This document shows positions 1-12,356 of a stretch of DNA of 64,000 bases, piece after piece. The notes under the pieces were generated by a model, which was not told the origin of the DNA, made no database searches, and worked only from the letters and a program-made list of their open reading frames with translations. A program made the translations under genes and the position numbers. This DNA is from Hemerocallis citrina (taxonomy: Eukaryota > Streptophyta > Magnoliopsida > Asparagales > Asphodelaceae), in contig CM030362.1 in NCBI GenBank assembly GCA_017893485.1, positions 264,163,073-264,227,072 of the forward strand. The letters run 5' to 3'. Numbering within the stretch: the stretch's first letter is position 1; every line of letters begins with the position of its first letter.

Positions 1-52
1 GCGCCGTTATAGCCTTATAAAAGCGCCGCTATAGCCAATACGGTTTGTAGTG
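1..52. mobile_element. Terminus of a CACTA (En/Spm-type) DNA transposon, partial
   Basis: The segment ends in GGTTTGTAGTG, the reverse complement of a CACTACAAACC terminus. Just inside are two copies of a GCGCCGYTATAGCC motif (starting at 1 and 23), as expected for CACTA subterminal repeats. The sequence after it (CGAACCCATCTCC) matches position 5936 onward in the other LTR of element A, where no transposon is present, so the CACTA element inserted into the left LTR of element A. Only the last 52 bp are in the window, so the transposase and the 3 bp target duplication cannot be checked. Confidence 0.75.
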
Positions 53-2729
53 CGAACCCATCTCCTCTGCTCTCCTCCCCTGTTTTCAAATTCGAGAGAA
101 GAGTGCCGCTTCTTCCGTGCCACAGTCGCTTCGCCATCGCTGCCTGGCGCGCCTCGCCGTCAGCGTCGCGCCGCCGTCGAAGCCATCGCTTTCCGCTGCC
201 GGTCACCGCCGCTCCCTCTCTCTCCCTCTCGCTCTTTGTTTCGACGAAGAAGAAGAAGGCAAGATTGGGCGGGACTGAATCTCGGCCTTTGGATCGCGCC
301 AAGATTCGTGCCACTCTGATCGTTGTTCGCTGTTTTGCCACAGCAGATCCCCGCTCGCTGTTCCGCTATTCGGCCAGATCTGCTATGCGGAAGGGATCTG
401 ATTGGCTGCACTCGCTGTCCTGTGTTTTGGCGCAGCAAATCCGATCCCGCTGTATGCTGTTTTGACAGGATCTGGTGTGGGGAAATTTTCACTCTACAGT
501 TGATTTTCGCACGTGCTTCACACATGCTTTTGGGAGACTTTGCACGGAATTTTTCGATCCCATTATTCAACAATCGGATCTAATCATCGTCAACCAAGGC
601 AAGTAATCCTCTTGTACACATTTTTGTTCTAGTACAAGCATTCCTTGAAAATACTGCAAATAGTTAGAAATTGTGACTCCTTCTTGACTATCGTTGTTGA
701 TCAATTATTAAACCTCCTCATTTTCATAATCCTAAGAGTCACAATAAATTTATTGTATTATATTACAACTACTTGGACTCATTTTACTCCCTGAACACAT
801 GGACACATGAAACTAAGGAGCCCTAGATTTGTAGACATATGTCACATTTTGTACTTGATGATGTTGCAACCATTTGGCTTGAAGAATAATCAATACTTGC
901 TGTTTTGACAACCATTTCCCTGTATTTATATCACACATTAACCTAGACGCCTAATAACCAATTTTCATGAATTCTATACTAGTAAGATATTCTCACATGT
1001 TGCTGTCCTGAATCTTGTTATACTGTTTTCACCCCTTTAACATTAAAATCTGAACCTGAGCCCTGAATAGAAAATGTAGATATCGATGTCTAGATATCCA
1101 TAGCCTCTGGAATTTTTGAATTTGGAGTTGCGGTCTAGAAGTTATTGCAGTTTTACTGCAGCTATGTCGGTAGACGCAGATTCGCAAAACTGCTGCACAG
1201 CTTTACTTTGCGAATTAATTTAACTATGTTAACAGTAAGAGTTTGGCTTGAAATTTTATATGCGGTTGCTGGACACCCTATAGGCCATCCCCAATTTTTC
1301 TTAGAATTAATTAACGATATTTCGACCCTGTTTTACATGTTTAAACTTCGATTCATAAATTCTGCTTGAACACATTAACTATGTAATTCGCTGGACACAT
1401 GTTCCCACCACTTTCTCGTACCTTGTTTCCCTCCTGCATGCTTTCTTGATAAGAATTAATAAAAGTAACAAGCCGGGGTTTAAGGGAAAGACCATAGTGG
1501 TGGACAATATAGGTAAGTGTACTCGGAAGGGGCCCGTATTTCCTATAATATTATGTTAAATGGAACTAAGTGCCACGTAGAACTAAGTGCCACGTCATGG
1601 ACGACAGAAGCCACCTCTAGAACCTACGGGGGCAACCTCTAGAGCCCATTATATGATTACATGATATATACTTGAGATCACATGGAACTAAGTGCCACGT
1701 AGAACTAAGTACCACGTCATGGGTGACGGGGGCCACCTCTAGAGCCTACGGGAGCCACCCCTAGAGTCCATGGTTGATCACCTGCTTGATACTTGATACC
1801 TGAGTACGCTGCCCTATGGACTCCATTACTAGGCCTAAACGAAATTGTTTTGACTGTAGCATCCATGTAGTAAAAAGATGGATTCATGAAGTGCTACCTA
1901 GATAGTAATAACCACAAGACTTGGACATGAAACTTGAACATGACACCTGTTACTTGATACTTGATGATATGATACATGAAACATGAAACTTGAGACTTGA
2001 TACATGAAACTCGAACTTGATACTTGTTACCTGATACTCAACGACTTGTTACTTGAGACTTGACACTTGAAATAAAGTTTTGACACTAGTCTTGAGACTT
2101 GTCACTTGATGTTAGATATCCCCATAAGTTCACTTGACACGTGTTTTACCATTAGCAGTTGTTATCCAACCTGGTTACTAAGAAGTTCCCCTTGCTAGCT
2201 AGTTCTTGGTTCTTTCCACTACTTGTTATATCCCTGTTACATTCTTAATTCCAATTTTCCATTACTTGTACTCGTTTTTACTATTTGTGGCCCTAGCTTG
2301 CATTAAGGGCATTTTCTCTTATTTTTCTCTGTTTTTTCCTTTTTATATTTATTAAGCAGACTTTGGAGACGAGCTACCCGCTGGAATTGGTGAGCAAAGG
2401 TTTTAGCCTTCAAGTGAAGAAAAGACTTGTTTAGAACATTTATTTTTCTTGAAATTATTATTCCTTCTGTTTAAGAACTTGTAATGGGTAGATGTTCCTG
2501 AGTTTTAACTTGATCCAGACTTGAAATTATTTGGATGTTATTATTGTGTTTTCAATTGTTTCTGATGCTAATAAATTATTCATGCATGCTTGGTTATATA
2601 TATATATCTCTCTGGTTATATTCTTGTTGTGATGCTGAGTCGATCCTACAGCTTATGAATGATGTTAAGATCATTCATTGGGCTTCGTCATGCACTCATA
2701 TTCCATATTTTGGGAAGCGGGGCGTGACA
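53..2729 (+). repeat. 5' LTR of element A (3' portion)
   Basis: It matches 5936-7879 until about 2010; the remainder, to GCGTGACA at 2729, has lost its partner copy. It contains two nearly repeated ~118 bp blocks with GGAACTAAGTGCCACGT and GCCACCTCTAGAG motifs (about 1560-1665 and 1682-1770), and a 1910-2110 tract dense in ACTTGA and ATACTTGA. The GC-rich start (53-470) has open frames on both strands, but they are unsupported shadows of compositionally biased DNA. The first ~690 bp of this LTR lie beyond the CACTA insertion, outside the window. Confidence 0.78.
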
Positions 2730-2739
2730 AGATTTTTAG

Positions 2740-2752
2740 TGGTATCAGAGCT
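2740..2752 (+). other. Primer binding site, tRNA-Met type (element A)
   Basis: TGGTATCAGAGCT matches the common plant LTR-element primer site complementary to the 3' end of initiator tRNA-Met. It lies 10 bp after the LTR end at 2729. Confidence 0.8.
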
Positions 2753-3924
2753 CAGGTTTGGCTAATGTGTTTGTTTGACTAATACATTAGACAGACTTGA
2801 CTCAGTCAGGATTAACTCAACATTAGACAGGCCATGCAACCACATGAATAATTTAATAATCAACTCGATTTGGACACAAGTCTTATCCCATCCATTTTTG
2901 ATCCCTTCATATTCAAATCTCTGATTCATTGCTTCCTTCCATCTCTTACCGTCATCCTGATTTGTTGATTCCTTATTGGGTACAAATGTATTCCTTCCGT
3001 ACCCATATTCTTTTGATAACGGTGCAAGCAATCTCTTATTTTCTACTTGCCTCGTTAATTCCTTTTTATTTCAACTCGTGTGTTGTTCATTGCTTTCCCT
3101 GCCTTGCATTCATTTTCATTTGTTGACTCATATTGAGAATCATGTTGGTTATTTCTTCCCTGCTATATTCTCTTCAATTTCGATTTTTGCCCCTCGTCCT
3201 TCTTCCTTCGTATTCAATTCCTTAATTTTCTTTTGTCCCTTCTAGTCATCATTCTCTTTAACTCCTTATTGGGTGTGGCTTCGTTTTTCTCCTACCTATT
3301 TTTCTCCCTATAATTATTTTCCCGAATACTTTCTATATTTTGATTTTTAATTGTTATATTTATTTTCAATCTTCTATAAAAATGTTTTTCAACAAAGATT
3401 TTGTTATTCCGAACAATGGAGTATTTTAACTTCACTTTTCATTTTTGATTGACTATATATTTCTACTGGATTATTTTAGTAAGACAAATCCTTATTTTGT
3501 TGTATAATGCTATTATTACTACTACTATTATTATTACTATTATTTTCATTATCATTACTAGTATTATTATTATTGTTACTACTATTGATATTCTTATTGC
3601 TGTTTTCATTATTTTATTATTATTGTTAATATTAAATTACTTCCACAAAAATGTTGGGCACAAACTATATCTTGTCTTGCATTATTATTTTTACTAGTGT
3701 CGTTGATATTTTAATAATAATAATATTATTATTATCATTCTTTTTGCGATTACTGTTATTATTACTGTTATGAATCATTGTTATTCTTATTGTTATTAGT
3801 ATCGATATTTTATTATTATTATAGTTGTTGGTACTATTATTTTTATCGTTACTATTATTATTATTATTAATTTGTTTTGAGTCTGAGCATGCTCAATTTT
3901 ATATATACATTTCACCACTTCGAT

Positions 3925-4086
3925 GCAACCTAATGTCGAGATGGCAAATATGCAACTCGATGTCAATGGAGGCAAATTGCAACTGGATATCGGCGAGGCA
4001 AAATGTGCAGCCGAATATCCGGACGGCAACCTGCAACCTAATGTCGTGAAGGCTAACATGCAACTTGATGTTAAGGAGGCAAGATT
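3925..4086 (+). repeat. Six-copy ~27 bp minisatellite inside element A
   Basis: Six consecutive units of 26-28 bp each start GCAACY or GCAGCC, carry RATRTC in the middle and end in GGCAAAWT-like sequence. The units differ at several positions, so the array is not freshly amplified. It interrupts TAT-rich DNA and is more GC-rich than its surroundings. Confidence 0.8.
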
Positions 4087-5232
4087 TTCTACCTATTGCT
4101 AATTGATATTTCAAGACTCGTTACTTATATAAATAAACTGATGGTAAAGGAATATTTTCGTTATTATTGGTATTATTATTATCATTGTCATTTCAATTGA
4201 TGTTATTATTATTGATTTCATCACCTTTATTACTGTTATTATTTTTATTATTATTACTGTTACTTTATTGATATTATTGTTATTATTGCTATTATCATAT
4301 TATTTATTATCATTATTGATATCATTTTTAATGCTATCATTATTATTATTATTCCATTATTTTCATGAGTGTGTTGAATTTTATTATGTCATGTATGTGT
4401 TATCGTTATTATTAGTATTGTTGATATTTTTATTATGTTATTATTACCTGTATGGTTATGATGATTTTGATTTCTGTTATTATTATTGTTATTATTATTA
4501 TTTTGTTACTATTATTACTAATTTTATTATTATCATTGTTATATTTATTTTTATTATTGTTATTATTATTCTGTTACTATTGATATTATTATTATTGATA
4601 TTTGTTGTGTTATTATTTCTGTTAAAAGCCATTAGTTTTGATATGTATTCTATCTTTTAATTATGAAGATTGAAGCTCAAGCCTTATATCCATTTTGCAT
4701 TATTGCCTATCTCTATTTGGAGCCCATACTCTCTTTGATCTTGGTGTCTCATTTCTTTCTTCCTGCTCGGATCGTCGCTTGGTGTCATGTGGTCTACAAC
4801 GACATGTCTGGAGCTTGAAATGTCACCATCAGTGTGTCGCAGCGGAAGCGTGGTGGGCCCATAACCCACAGGTTCTGGGATTCCCTTGTTGCAACTAGTC
4901 TTTTGTATTGTTGCTTCCCTCTCTGTTCCTTGTATTCATCCACATCCGTTGATTCACTGAATGGTTTGATTCTTCCCGGTCCTTTCCCTCTCTAATTTCA
5001 GTTCAGCCGACTTCTTATCTTGCTTTATTATCTTGTGTTGTTCTTTCCTTCTGATACCGTTTATTCTCTTTCATGCATTCCATTTGACATCGTTGTTTCC
5101 ACTCCCTTCTTATTTTGGTGCTACCACCAAGTTGACTTTTCTTTGGATCCCTTGTTTGTTACCCTCCCCTAACTTGCTTTTATCCTGTCCTATGTACCGC
5201 CTAAGCAAATTTCGAGGACGAAATTTTTGTGT

Positions 5233-5247
5233 AAGGTGGGTAGGATT
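5233..5247 (+). other. Polypurine tract of element A
   Basis: AAGGTGGGTAGGA lies immediately before the TGTAACTCC start of the right LTR. It follows TTTCGAGGACGAAATTTTTG (5209-5228), the GAGGACGAA block that commonly ends the interior of plant gypsy elements. It would prime plus-strand DNA synthesis. Confidence 0.7.
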
Positions 5248-7880
5248 TGTAACTCCTAATTTCCGTGTATGTATTTTTATACTGTATTTTGCCCCATTGT
5301 ACTCCTTTATCTATTTGAGATCCCGTATCTTATTTCCATTCGAATAAAATCATTAATTTGTTTTCGACTCAATTTTTTGTTCTTTTATCTAATTCATTTG
5401 TGTGACCTCTTTGTGTCGTTCTTCATGAATAATGAGCTACTCTATGTCAATCATCTCGTTATTCTCCATTTTAATACATTTTGACCAATTCTCCAGTTGG
5501 ATCCTACTCAATTCGGGTATCTTAAGACCCATAAACCCAAACCCACACTATTTAAACCCTAACCCCTAACCCTAACCCTAACCCCTATCCCTACTGTTCT
5601 ACCCTAACAATTAGCCGCTCTCTCCTTCCCTTCCGTTTCCTTCATCTTCTCCATTCATTCGAACCCAATCTCCCCTCACCGTCGCCACTTCCCTGTCACC
5701 TTCGAACTGCCTCACCATCCCCATCACAGCCGCAACCAATCCCGTCGCCTGCATCCCCTCACTTTCTCCCCGTCCTCGCCATCACCGTTACCACTGCCAT
5801 CGCCATTATCAACCGAACCCATTATCTCGCTCCCGAACTGCCTCATCGTCCTGCTCTCCGATCGCCCCCATCATCGCCGCATCACCTCGCCCCCATCATC
5901 CATTGCCATCGCCTCCGTTCGCGCCACCAACACCCCGAACCCATCTCCTCCGCTCTCCTCCCCTGTTTTTGAATTCGAGAGCAGAGTGCCGCTTCCTCCA
6001 CGCCACAGTTGCGTCGCCATCGCTGCCAGGCGCGCCTCGGCGTCAGCGTCGTGCTGCCGTCGAAGCCATCGCTTTCCACTGCCGGTCGCCACCGCTCCCT
6101 CCCTCTCCTTCTCGCTCTTTGTTTCGACGAAGAAGAAGAAGGCAGGATTGGGTGGGACTAAATCTCGGCCTTTGGATTGCGCCAAGATTCGTGCCACTCT
6201 GATCGTTGTTCGCTGTTTTGCACAGCAGATCCCCGCTCGCTGTTCCGCTGTTCGGCCAGATCCGCTGTGCGGAAGGGATCTGATTGGCTGCGCTCGCTGT
6301 CCTATGTTTTGGCGCAGCAAATCCGATCCCGCTGTACGCTGTTTTGACAGGATCTGGTGTGGGTAAATTTTCACTCTACAGTTGATTTTCGCACGTGCTT
6401 CGTACGTGCTTTTGGGAGACTTCGCACGGAATTTTTCGATCCCATTTCTTCAACAATCGGATCTAATCGTCGTCAATCAAGGCAAGTAATCCTCTTGTAC
6501 ACATTTTTGTTCTAGTACATGCATTCCTTGAAAATACTGTAAATAGTTAGAAATTGTGACTCCTTCTTGACTCTCGTTGTTGATCAATTATTAAACCTCC
6601 TCATTTTCATAATCTTAAGAGTCACAATAAATTCATTGTATTATATTACAACTACTTGGACTGATTTTACCCACTGAACACATGGACACATGAAACTAAG
6701 GAGCCCTAGATTTGTAGACATATGTCACATTTTGTACTTGATGATGTTGCAACCATTTGGCTTGAAAAATAATCAATACTTTCTGTTTTGATAACCATTT
6801 TCCTGTATTTATATCACACATTAACCTAGACGCCTAATAACCAATTTTCATGAAATCTATACTAGTAAGATATTCTCACATGTTGCTGTCCTGAATCTTG
6901 TTATACTGTTTTTACCCCTTTAACATTAAAATCTGAACCCGAGCCCTGAATAGAAAATGTAGATCTAGATGTCTAGATGTCGATAGCCTCCGGAATTTTC
7001 GAATTTGGAGTTGCGGTCTAGGAGTAATTGCAGTTTTACTGCAGCTGTGTCGGTAGACGCAGATTCGCAAAACTGCTGAACACCTTTACTTTGCGAATTA
7101 ATTTAACTATGTTAACAGTAAGAGTTTGACTTGAAACTTTATATGCGGCTGCTGGACACCCTATAGGCCATCCCCAATTTTTCTTAGAATTAATTAACGA
7201 TATTTCGACCCTGTTTCACATGTTTAAACTTCGATTCATAAATTCTGCCTGAACACATTAACTATGTAATTCGCTGGACACATGTTTCCACCACTTTCTC
7301 GTACCTTGTTTCACTCCTGCATGCTTGCTTGATAAGAATTAATAAAAGTAACAAGCCGGGGTTTAAGGGAAAGACCATAGTGGTGGACAATATAGGTAAG
7401 TATACTCGGAAAGGGGCCCGTGTTTTCCATAATATTATGTTAAATGGAACTAAGTGCCACGTAGAACTAAGGGCCACGTCATGGGTGACGGGGGCCACCT
7501 CTAGAGCCTACGGGGGCCACCTGTAGAGCCCATTATATGATTACATGATATATACTTGAGATCACATGGAACTAAGTGCCATGTAGAACTAAGTACCACG
7601 TCATGGGTGACGGGGGCCACCTCTAGAGCCTACGGGGGCCACCCCTAGAGTCCATGGTTGATCACCTGCTTGATACTTGATACCTGAGTACGCCGCCCTA
7701 TGGACTCCATTACTAGTCCTAAACGAAATTGTTTTTACTGTAGCAACCATGTAGTAAAAAGATGGATGCATGAAGTGCTACCTAGATAGTAATAACCACA
7801 AGACTTGGACATGAAACTTGAACATGATACCTGTTACTTGATACTTGATGAAACGATACATGAAACATGAAACTTGAGAC
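5248..7880 (+). repeat. 3' LTR of element A, truncated on the right
   Basis: It starts TGTAACTCC after the polypurine tract and matches the left LTR from 5936 onward. CACTATTTAAACC (5547-5559) followed by CCCTAA-rich DNA (5559-5590) is a plausible core promoter and transcript start region. It ends abruptly at 7880, where the sequence passes directly into the middle of an LTR of element C, so about 720 bp of its 3' end are missing. Confidence 0.78.
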
Positions 7881-10800
7881 TATATATATGGAGTTATATT
7901 ATAACGAAGAGATATATATATGGAGAAATATTATAAAGGAGATATATTATAAATGAATATGCGGAGATATTTTATTAAAGGAGTTATTATATTAAAGGAG
8001 TTATTATAAAGGTGTTATATATTGCCCCAAATTATATTTGGGGAACAGGAGTTATATGTACATTTATATTGCCCCAAATTATATTTGGGGAACAGGAGTT
8101 ATATATGTATTAATATTGCCCCAAATTTTATATTTGGGGAACAGGAGTTATATTCTGAAAGAGTATATAATAAAGGAGATATGTATATGTATATAAAGGA
8201 GAATTAAATATTGCAGTGCCGCACAATCTCCCGGGGTCTGGGCTAGACCCCACAGGCCCGGGATACACCCGAGAACAGGAGTTATATATTGCCCCAAATT
8301 ATATTTGGGGAACAGGAGTTATATATATATTAATATTGCCCTAAATTTTATATTTGGGGATCAGGAGTTATATATTGCCCCAAATTATATTTGGGGATCA
8401 GGAGTTTCCCTCGCTGGTATAGGGCCAGGAGGAAGACGTATCCTCGGACGTGTAAGACCCTGTGTGAGCATCGATCCGCGTGTTATATTTTACTTTTGAC
8501 TAGCCTTTTGGCTTTAGTCTTGGTTGGACAAGCGCGCAACCATACTTTCAATCCAGCCCACAAATGGTAGATACTTAGGACACCTAGATCTGGGTGATGT
8601 GGTGGGTTAGCGGAATTGAAATGTACGGGATGGGAGGCACAGAGATCCCTGTGTTGTACGAGGAGGTCAGTTGTGTGGGCACTGAAAAGGAGAAAATATA
8701 AAGGTGTATATGTGTATTGAAAGAATGTATGTATATATAAAGCTATTGATGATATGATATATTATGGAGATTATTTATATTATGGGAGATGTGAATATAC
8801 TACGGGAGATATATATGTATATATTGGCATTTGGTTTGAGATGAGATGTGATATTACCCAGACTATGTGTTTGGAGTGCGGTGAGTATTACCCAAGCTAT
8901 CGGCTTTGGGGTGTGATATGTGATTGCCCAAACTATGTTTGGGATATGGAGTATATTGTGATAATAATGAAAGTGAAGTTAATGGCATTTTGTGATAGGA
9001 GTGATATGTTACTGATGCGATGAAATGCAAGTAAATTGCCATGTGTACTGAGATGTTATGTTTTGTGTTATAAGACATGAGTTAATATGATATAATGAGA
9101 AGAGATGCTTATGTTTATGATGTGATACATGATAAAATACCATAAGATAAATAGCTGTGTTATAAGTTTGTGTGCCCTGGGAATAGTGACTAGGAACTAC
9201 TCGCCTGCTATTTCGGAGGAAATAGTGGGAACTACCTGCCAAGGCATAATTTTCAGGATAAACAGATGAGTTGTTGATATGCTGGTTGTATTGTGAGTTG
9301 GAAATAAAAGTAAAGATGATGGTGAAAATAAGCGATATGATGAGATTGGAATGAAAAGAAAGTAAATGGTGAATTATAATGTGATGATACGTGGGGTGAA
9401 TGTGTTATTATGAGGTTAAGCGTGGGGAAGGTTATGCGATTAAAATGAATGTTAGAAATAAAGAAGAGGAGTTATGCAATCATGAATGAAAGGTAAGGTG
9501 AGATATAATAGGAGAATGAAAAGTTATAGTAAGCGGTATTATGAGTTGTGGATGGAGATTTAAGTAAAATACAGTATGATATGAGTGGTTCCACCTTGGA
9601 ATTGTGTCAAGGAACTACCTGCCCGCTGTTTCTGTGGAAATGGTGGGAACTACCTGCCTTGGCATAATTCGCAGGGTGAGTGGGCATAATAGTGCCAGTG
9701 ATTAATGGAAATGAAGAATTAAATGAGTGAAGATGAAAGTAAGTTAGTTATCAATCAGATTGAATAATAATTGAATGAAATAATGAGATGTACTAATGGT
9801 GTGATGAAACGCAAGCCCCTCGCATAGTGAAATGAAATGTGATATTTACGTGATCCGACATAAATGAGTAGGATATTCTGGAAATGAATGCGTATGTTTA
9901 GGAGGCTATAAAAATAGATAATTGTGATGTTATTCAGTAAATTAAATACTTGTAATGAGATGTCATGATGATGTAGATGGTATGGTTGTATGTGTGCGAT
10001 GTATGTAATGAGAGAAGGGTTGTGAAAATGATTATGAAAGAAAATATGCCGTATATAATACTAGTAAATGAAGTGCATGGTTTATAAGGATGAAGAAAAG
10101 ATGTAGTAAGATCATGTGTATGTATATATAAAGAAATGCTCCTGTGGCAATAATTGTGGAAGGATCGATATTTGTGTCAGGAAATTCAAACGTAAAGGTA
10201 ATGGATCGTATGTGACTTGTCTTATGCAAATATAAGATATATGTCGTTAGTGTGATGTATATAGAGAATTGGGTGAAGTTATGGGTAAGTGAATAGTTGA
10301 ATGCAGGATTGACAAAGTATTTGATATATCGTTATAGTGATGATGTTGTTGAACTCAGGATTCGGGTTGCCTTATCTTACTTGGTATTCGTAAGTTTAAA
10401 TTATTTTCTTTGTACTATTTTAAATTGTTATTTGATTAATAATTATACTCACACTAGAAATGGCTAACCCCTTAGTGTTTGGGGGATTAGGGGAGTCAGA
10501 GGACTACCCTAGATCCCCTATTGTTACAGGTTCCCATCAGTGCAGAGAGGAGGCGTAGTTTGCAGGGTGAGGATTTATTTTAAAAAGTTTTGTATTAATT
10601 AGTTAGAATGAGAGGTAATTTTATGTTTTAAATTGCATTATGGATGTATAAGTATGTAAATGATGATGGTGAGCATAGTATGGAGTAGTATGTGGTGGTT
10701 GTGACCCGTACCCACCTTGTTGTGGTGTACCGGGCTCTGTGGTAGGTTTTACAAAGCTTTTTCTAAAATTTTACCTTGTTTTCCAAAGAAATTTATCGTT

Positions 10801-11095
10801 TTTATTTGATAATTGATAATCCGTTATGAGTTTGGCCCCCAGAGCATTATATTATATTGCCTGTGTGTTTCTGCTCATTTTGACCTGGGTAGCCCATGAA
10901 AATATTATGTGGATTGTGAGCCACGGAATTTTGAGCAGAATTCCGTAAGCTTTTTGTGTTTCGGGGCAAAATTTACTCGGGAGACTCTGCCAAAATTTTT
11001 CCTGAAATATAACTTTCTTAGTTTATGATTAAAGTGATATAGAAATTGAAAGATTTGAGTTCGGAGTCAAAAAAAAAAAAAATTGGGGCGTTACA
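7880..11095 (+). repeat. 5' LTR of element C, 5'-truncated
   Basis: It aligns with 13905-17118 with only sparse differences (for example AACAGG versus AATAGG in a hairpin spacer). It lacks the counterpart of 12357-13904. The junction with element A falls in CTATATATATGG, which is also the sequence at 13905 in the right LTR, so a short AT-rich microhomology marks the breakpoint. Confidence 0.85.
8024..8396. repeat. Array of six small hairpins (left LTR of element C)
   Basis: Six copies of GCCCCAAATTATATTTGGGG or a 22 bp variant start at 8024, 8071, 8118, 8291, 8338 and 8377. Each is an inverted repeat with CCCCAAAT and ATTTGGGG arms. Most are followed by AACAGGAGTTATAT or ATCAGGAGTTATAT. A GC-rich inverted repeat (GGGGTCT/AGACCCC, near 8237-8257) splits the array. 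The function is unknown. Confidence 0.85.
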
Positions 11096-12356
11096 GTTTA
11101 GTATCAGAGCCTAGGTTAACTAGGATAGAGTTTGTGATGATTTGTATCCTAGTGATCCTGTCATGTGAGTTTGGGTTCATTATTGCTTAGTCGTGGAGAT
11201 GAAGTGTTTTATGTTTTGTGGGTATTTTATTAAGTAGCAGTTCTTTTGTTGAATGGAGTGAACCCTTTAGACTTTTGTCTGACATTGTGTCATTGTTATT
11301 TTTAGCCCTACATATGTTTCATCTTTTTGAAACCCCTATAAGAATTTTTGTGTTATTGGGATATTCTATTACATTGATTGATGTGTGTGTGAAGGGCTAC
11401 TCCTTGGGGATTTTATATATGTTCTATAGATCGCGAGGTTGTGTAGTAATCGTATTATTTGATATAAGGTAATGGGTTGGTTAGTAAGACTTTATGCATA
11501 GTTAAGGTGTGGTGTAGGAATGATTCGGGTGAGAACGCCCGACAAAACTTAGTTTTCAATTGTATGAAATGCCTTGGACAATGTGGGTATGCCCGTTGGG
11601 TTTGGTGGTAATACCCAAGGAGAAGATTAAGGAGGTAGTTGGTAAACTCTTTGATATGTGAGAGGATGGTTCCCTAAGATTGAGTATTGATCATCGGGAG
11701 TTGAATAAGGAGACCATTGAGAATAGGGTAACAAATGTCTGGCATTTATTTCGTCTCAGGAGTGGACGATACTAGAATTATTTAGTCAATTTAGATTTTT
11801 CCTTGATCACAGAGAGTGACATGACCTTGTAGGTGGGCGGTTTATCAGTACAGCCGTCTATTCTACAACTGATCGGTCGAGCATGGATTCGCAATTTCTA
11901 CTTATTACTGAGGATGCATGATCAAATTTTAGATGAGCTTAATGAATGTCCTACAGATTGGTCAGTAGGCAGTGAAGGAAGTTCTTGTTATCATCGTAGA
12001 TTTGGTACTTTTGATGTGAATGGCTTATGGTAGCGGGAGTATATTAGTTATCCTGGTGGTATGGAGATGTATTGAGATTTTAAAGGAACATTTTGGTGAT
12101 CTGGAACGAAAAAGGATGTTAGTTACCAGGCGAGAGTGGATAAGCCTCTTTTGAGGTGTGTAGTTGCCAAGAGAGTTATGTAGATTAGCGGTGATCAAGA
12201 CTTTGAGTTGCTCAGTTGCTGAAGGTTCATTGCTATGTTATTTGATGACCATAATTGGAAATCTGAGAAGTAGTGAGGAGAAAGTATCCGGAATTGATTG
12301 AATAGTCTTCTTAACCCTTGTAGCTCGAGGACGAGCTTCTTTTGAGGTGTGTAGAA
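11096..12356 (+). pseudogene. Decayed interior of element C with a reverse-transcriptase trace
   Basis: At 11662-11727 the plus strand reads DGSLRLSIDHRELNK followed by ETIENR, clearly related to the gypsy RT motif around [14 protein letters not shown]. The sequence then degenerates, with stops and no catalytic motif. Just before the right LTR, CTCGAGGACGAGCTTC (12324-12339) is the usual gypsy interior-end block, and TTTGAGGTGTGTAGAA (12341-12356) stands where the polypurine tract should be but is degraded. No protein could be made from this copy; the trace shows descent from a coding gypsy element. Confidence 0.75.
11099..11111 (+). other. Degenerate tRNA-Met-type primer binding site (element C)
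   Basis: TAGTATCAGAGCC differs from the usual TGGTATCAGAGCC by one base and lies 3 bp after the LTR end. Confidence 0.75.

Larger units (their letters stand above)
2730..5247 (+). other. Noncoding interior of element A
   Basis: There is no credible gag, protease, RT or integrase frame. Most of 3440-4660 is TAT/ATT-rich low-complexity DNA whose open frames (for example 4268-4660) encode only leucine, isoleucine and tyrosine runs and are not genes. Near 4730-4800 a short stretch reads LFDLGVSF, which faintly recalls the retropepsin LFDTGASHSF motif. If real, it would tie the element to an ancestral gypsy pol, but the match is too short to rely on. Confidence 0.6.
53..7880 (+). mobile_element. 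LARD-like non-autonomous LTR retrotransposon A
   Basis: A direct repeat (53-2010 versus 5936-7879) brackets a unit with a tRNA-Met-type primer site after the left copy and a purine tract before the right copy. The 2.5 kb interior has no gag or pol reading frame, so this is a large retrotransposon derivative that would depend on another element. The LTR begins TGTAACTCC (5248) and ends GCGTGACA (2729). Adding the 5248-5935 part, missing on the left side of the window, gives an LTR of about 3.37 kb. The copies differ by scattered substitutions and short indels, so the insertion is older than elements C and H. The right LTR is cut by element C at 7880. Confidence 0.8.

Noticed and set aside
15..583. 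Overlapping frames at the start of the window
   Set aside because: The same GC-rich LTR segment recurs at 5870-6374 with altered frames; no conserved protein is encoded.
4268..4660. 130-codon open frame
   Set aside because: It is made of TTA/ATT low-complexity DNA and encodes leucine/isoleucine/tyrosine runs.
5555..5590. CCCTAA repeats resembling telomeric DNA
   Set aside because: Only a few irregular units, with CCCCTA interruptions, right after a TATTTAAA promoter-like box in an LTR. This is a common retroelement leader motif, not an interstitial telomere of note; the usual plant repeat is CCCTAAA.
8024..8396. Regularly spaced palindromic repeats as a CRISPR array
   Set aside because: The context is a plant LTR, spacers are short and similar to each other, there are no cas genes, and the array is duplicated in both LTRs.
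8754..9023. 89-codon frame repeated at 14778-15047
   Set aside because: Identical because both lie in the two LTRs of element C. The product is unlike known proteins and the region is noncoding LTR.
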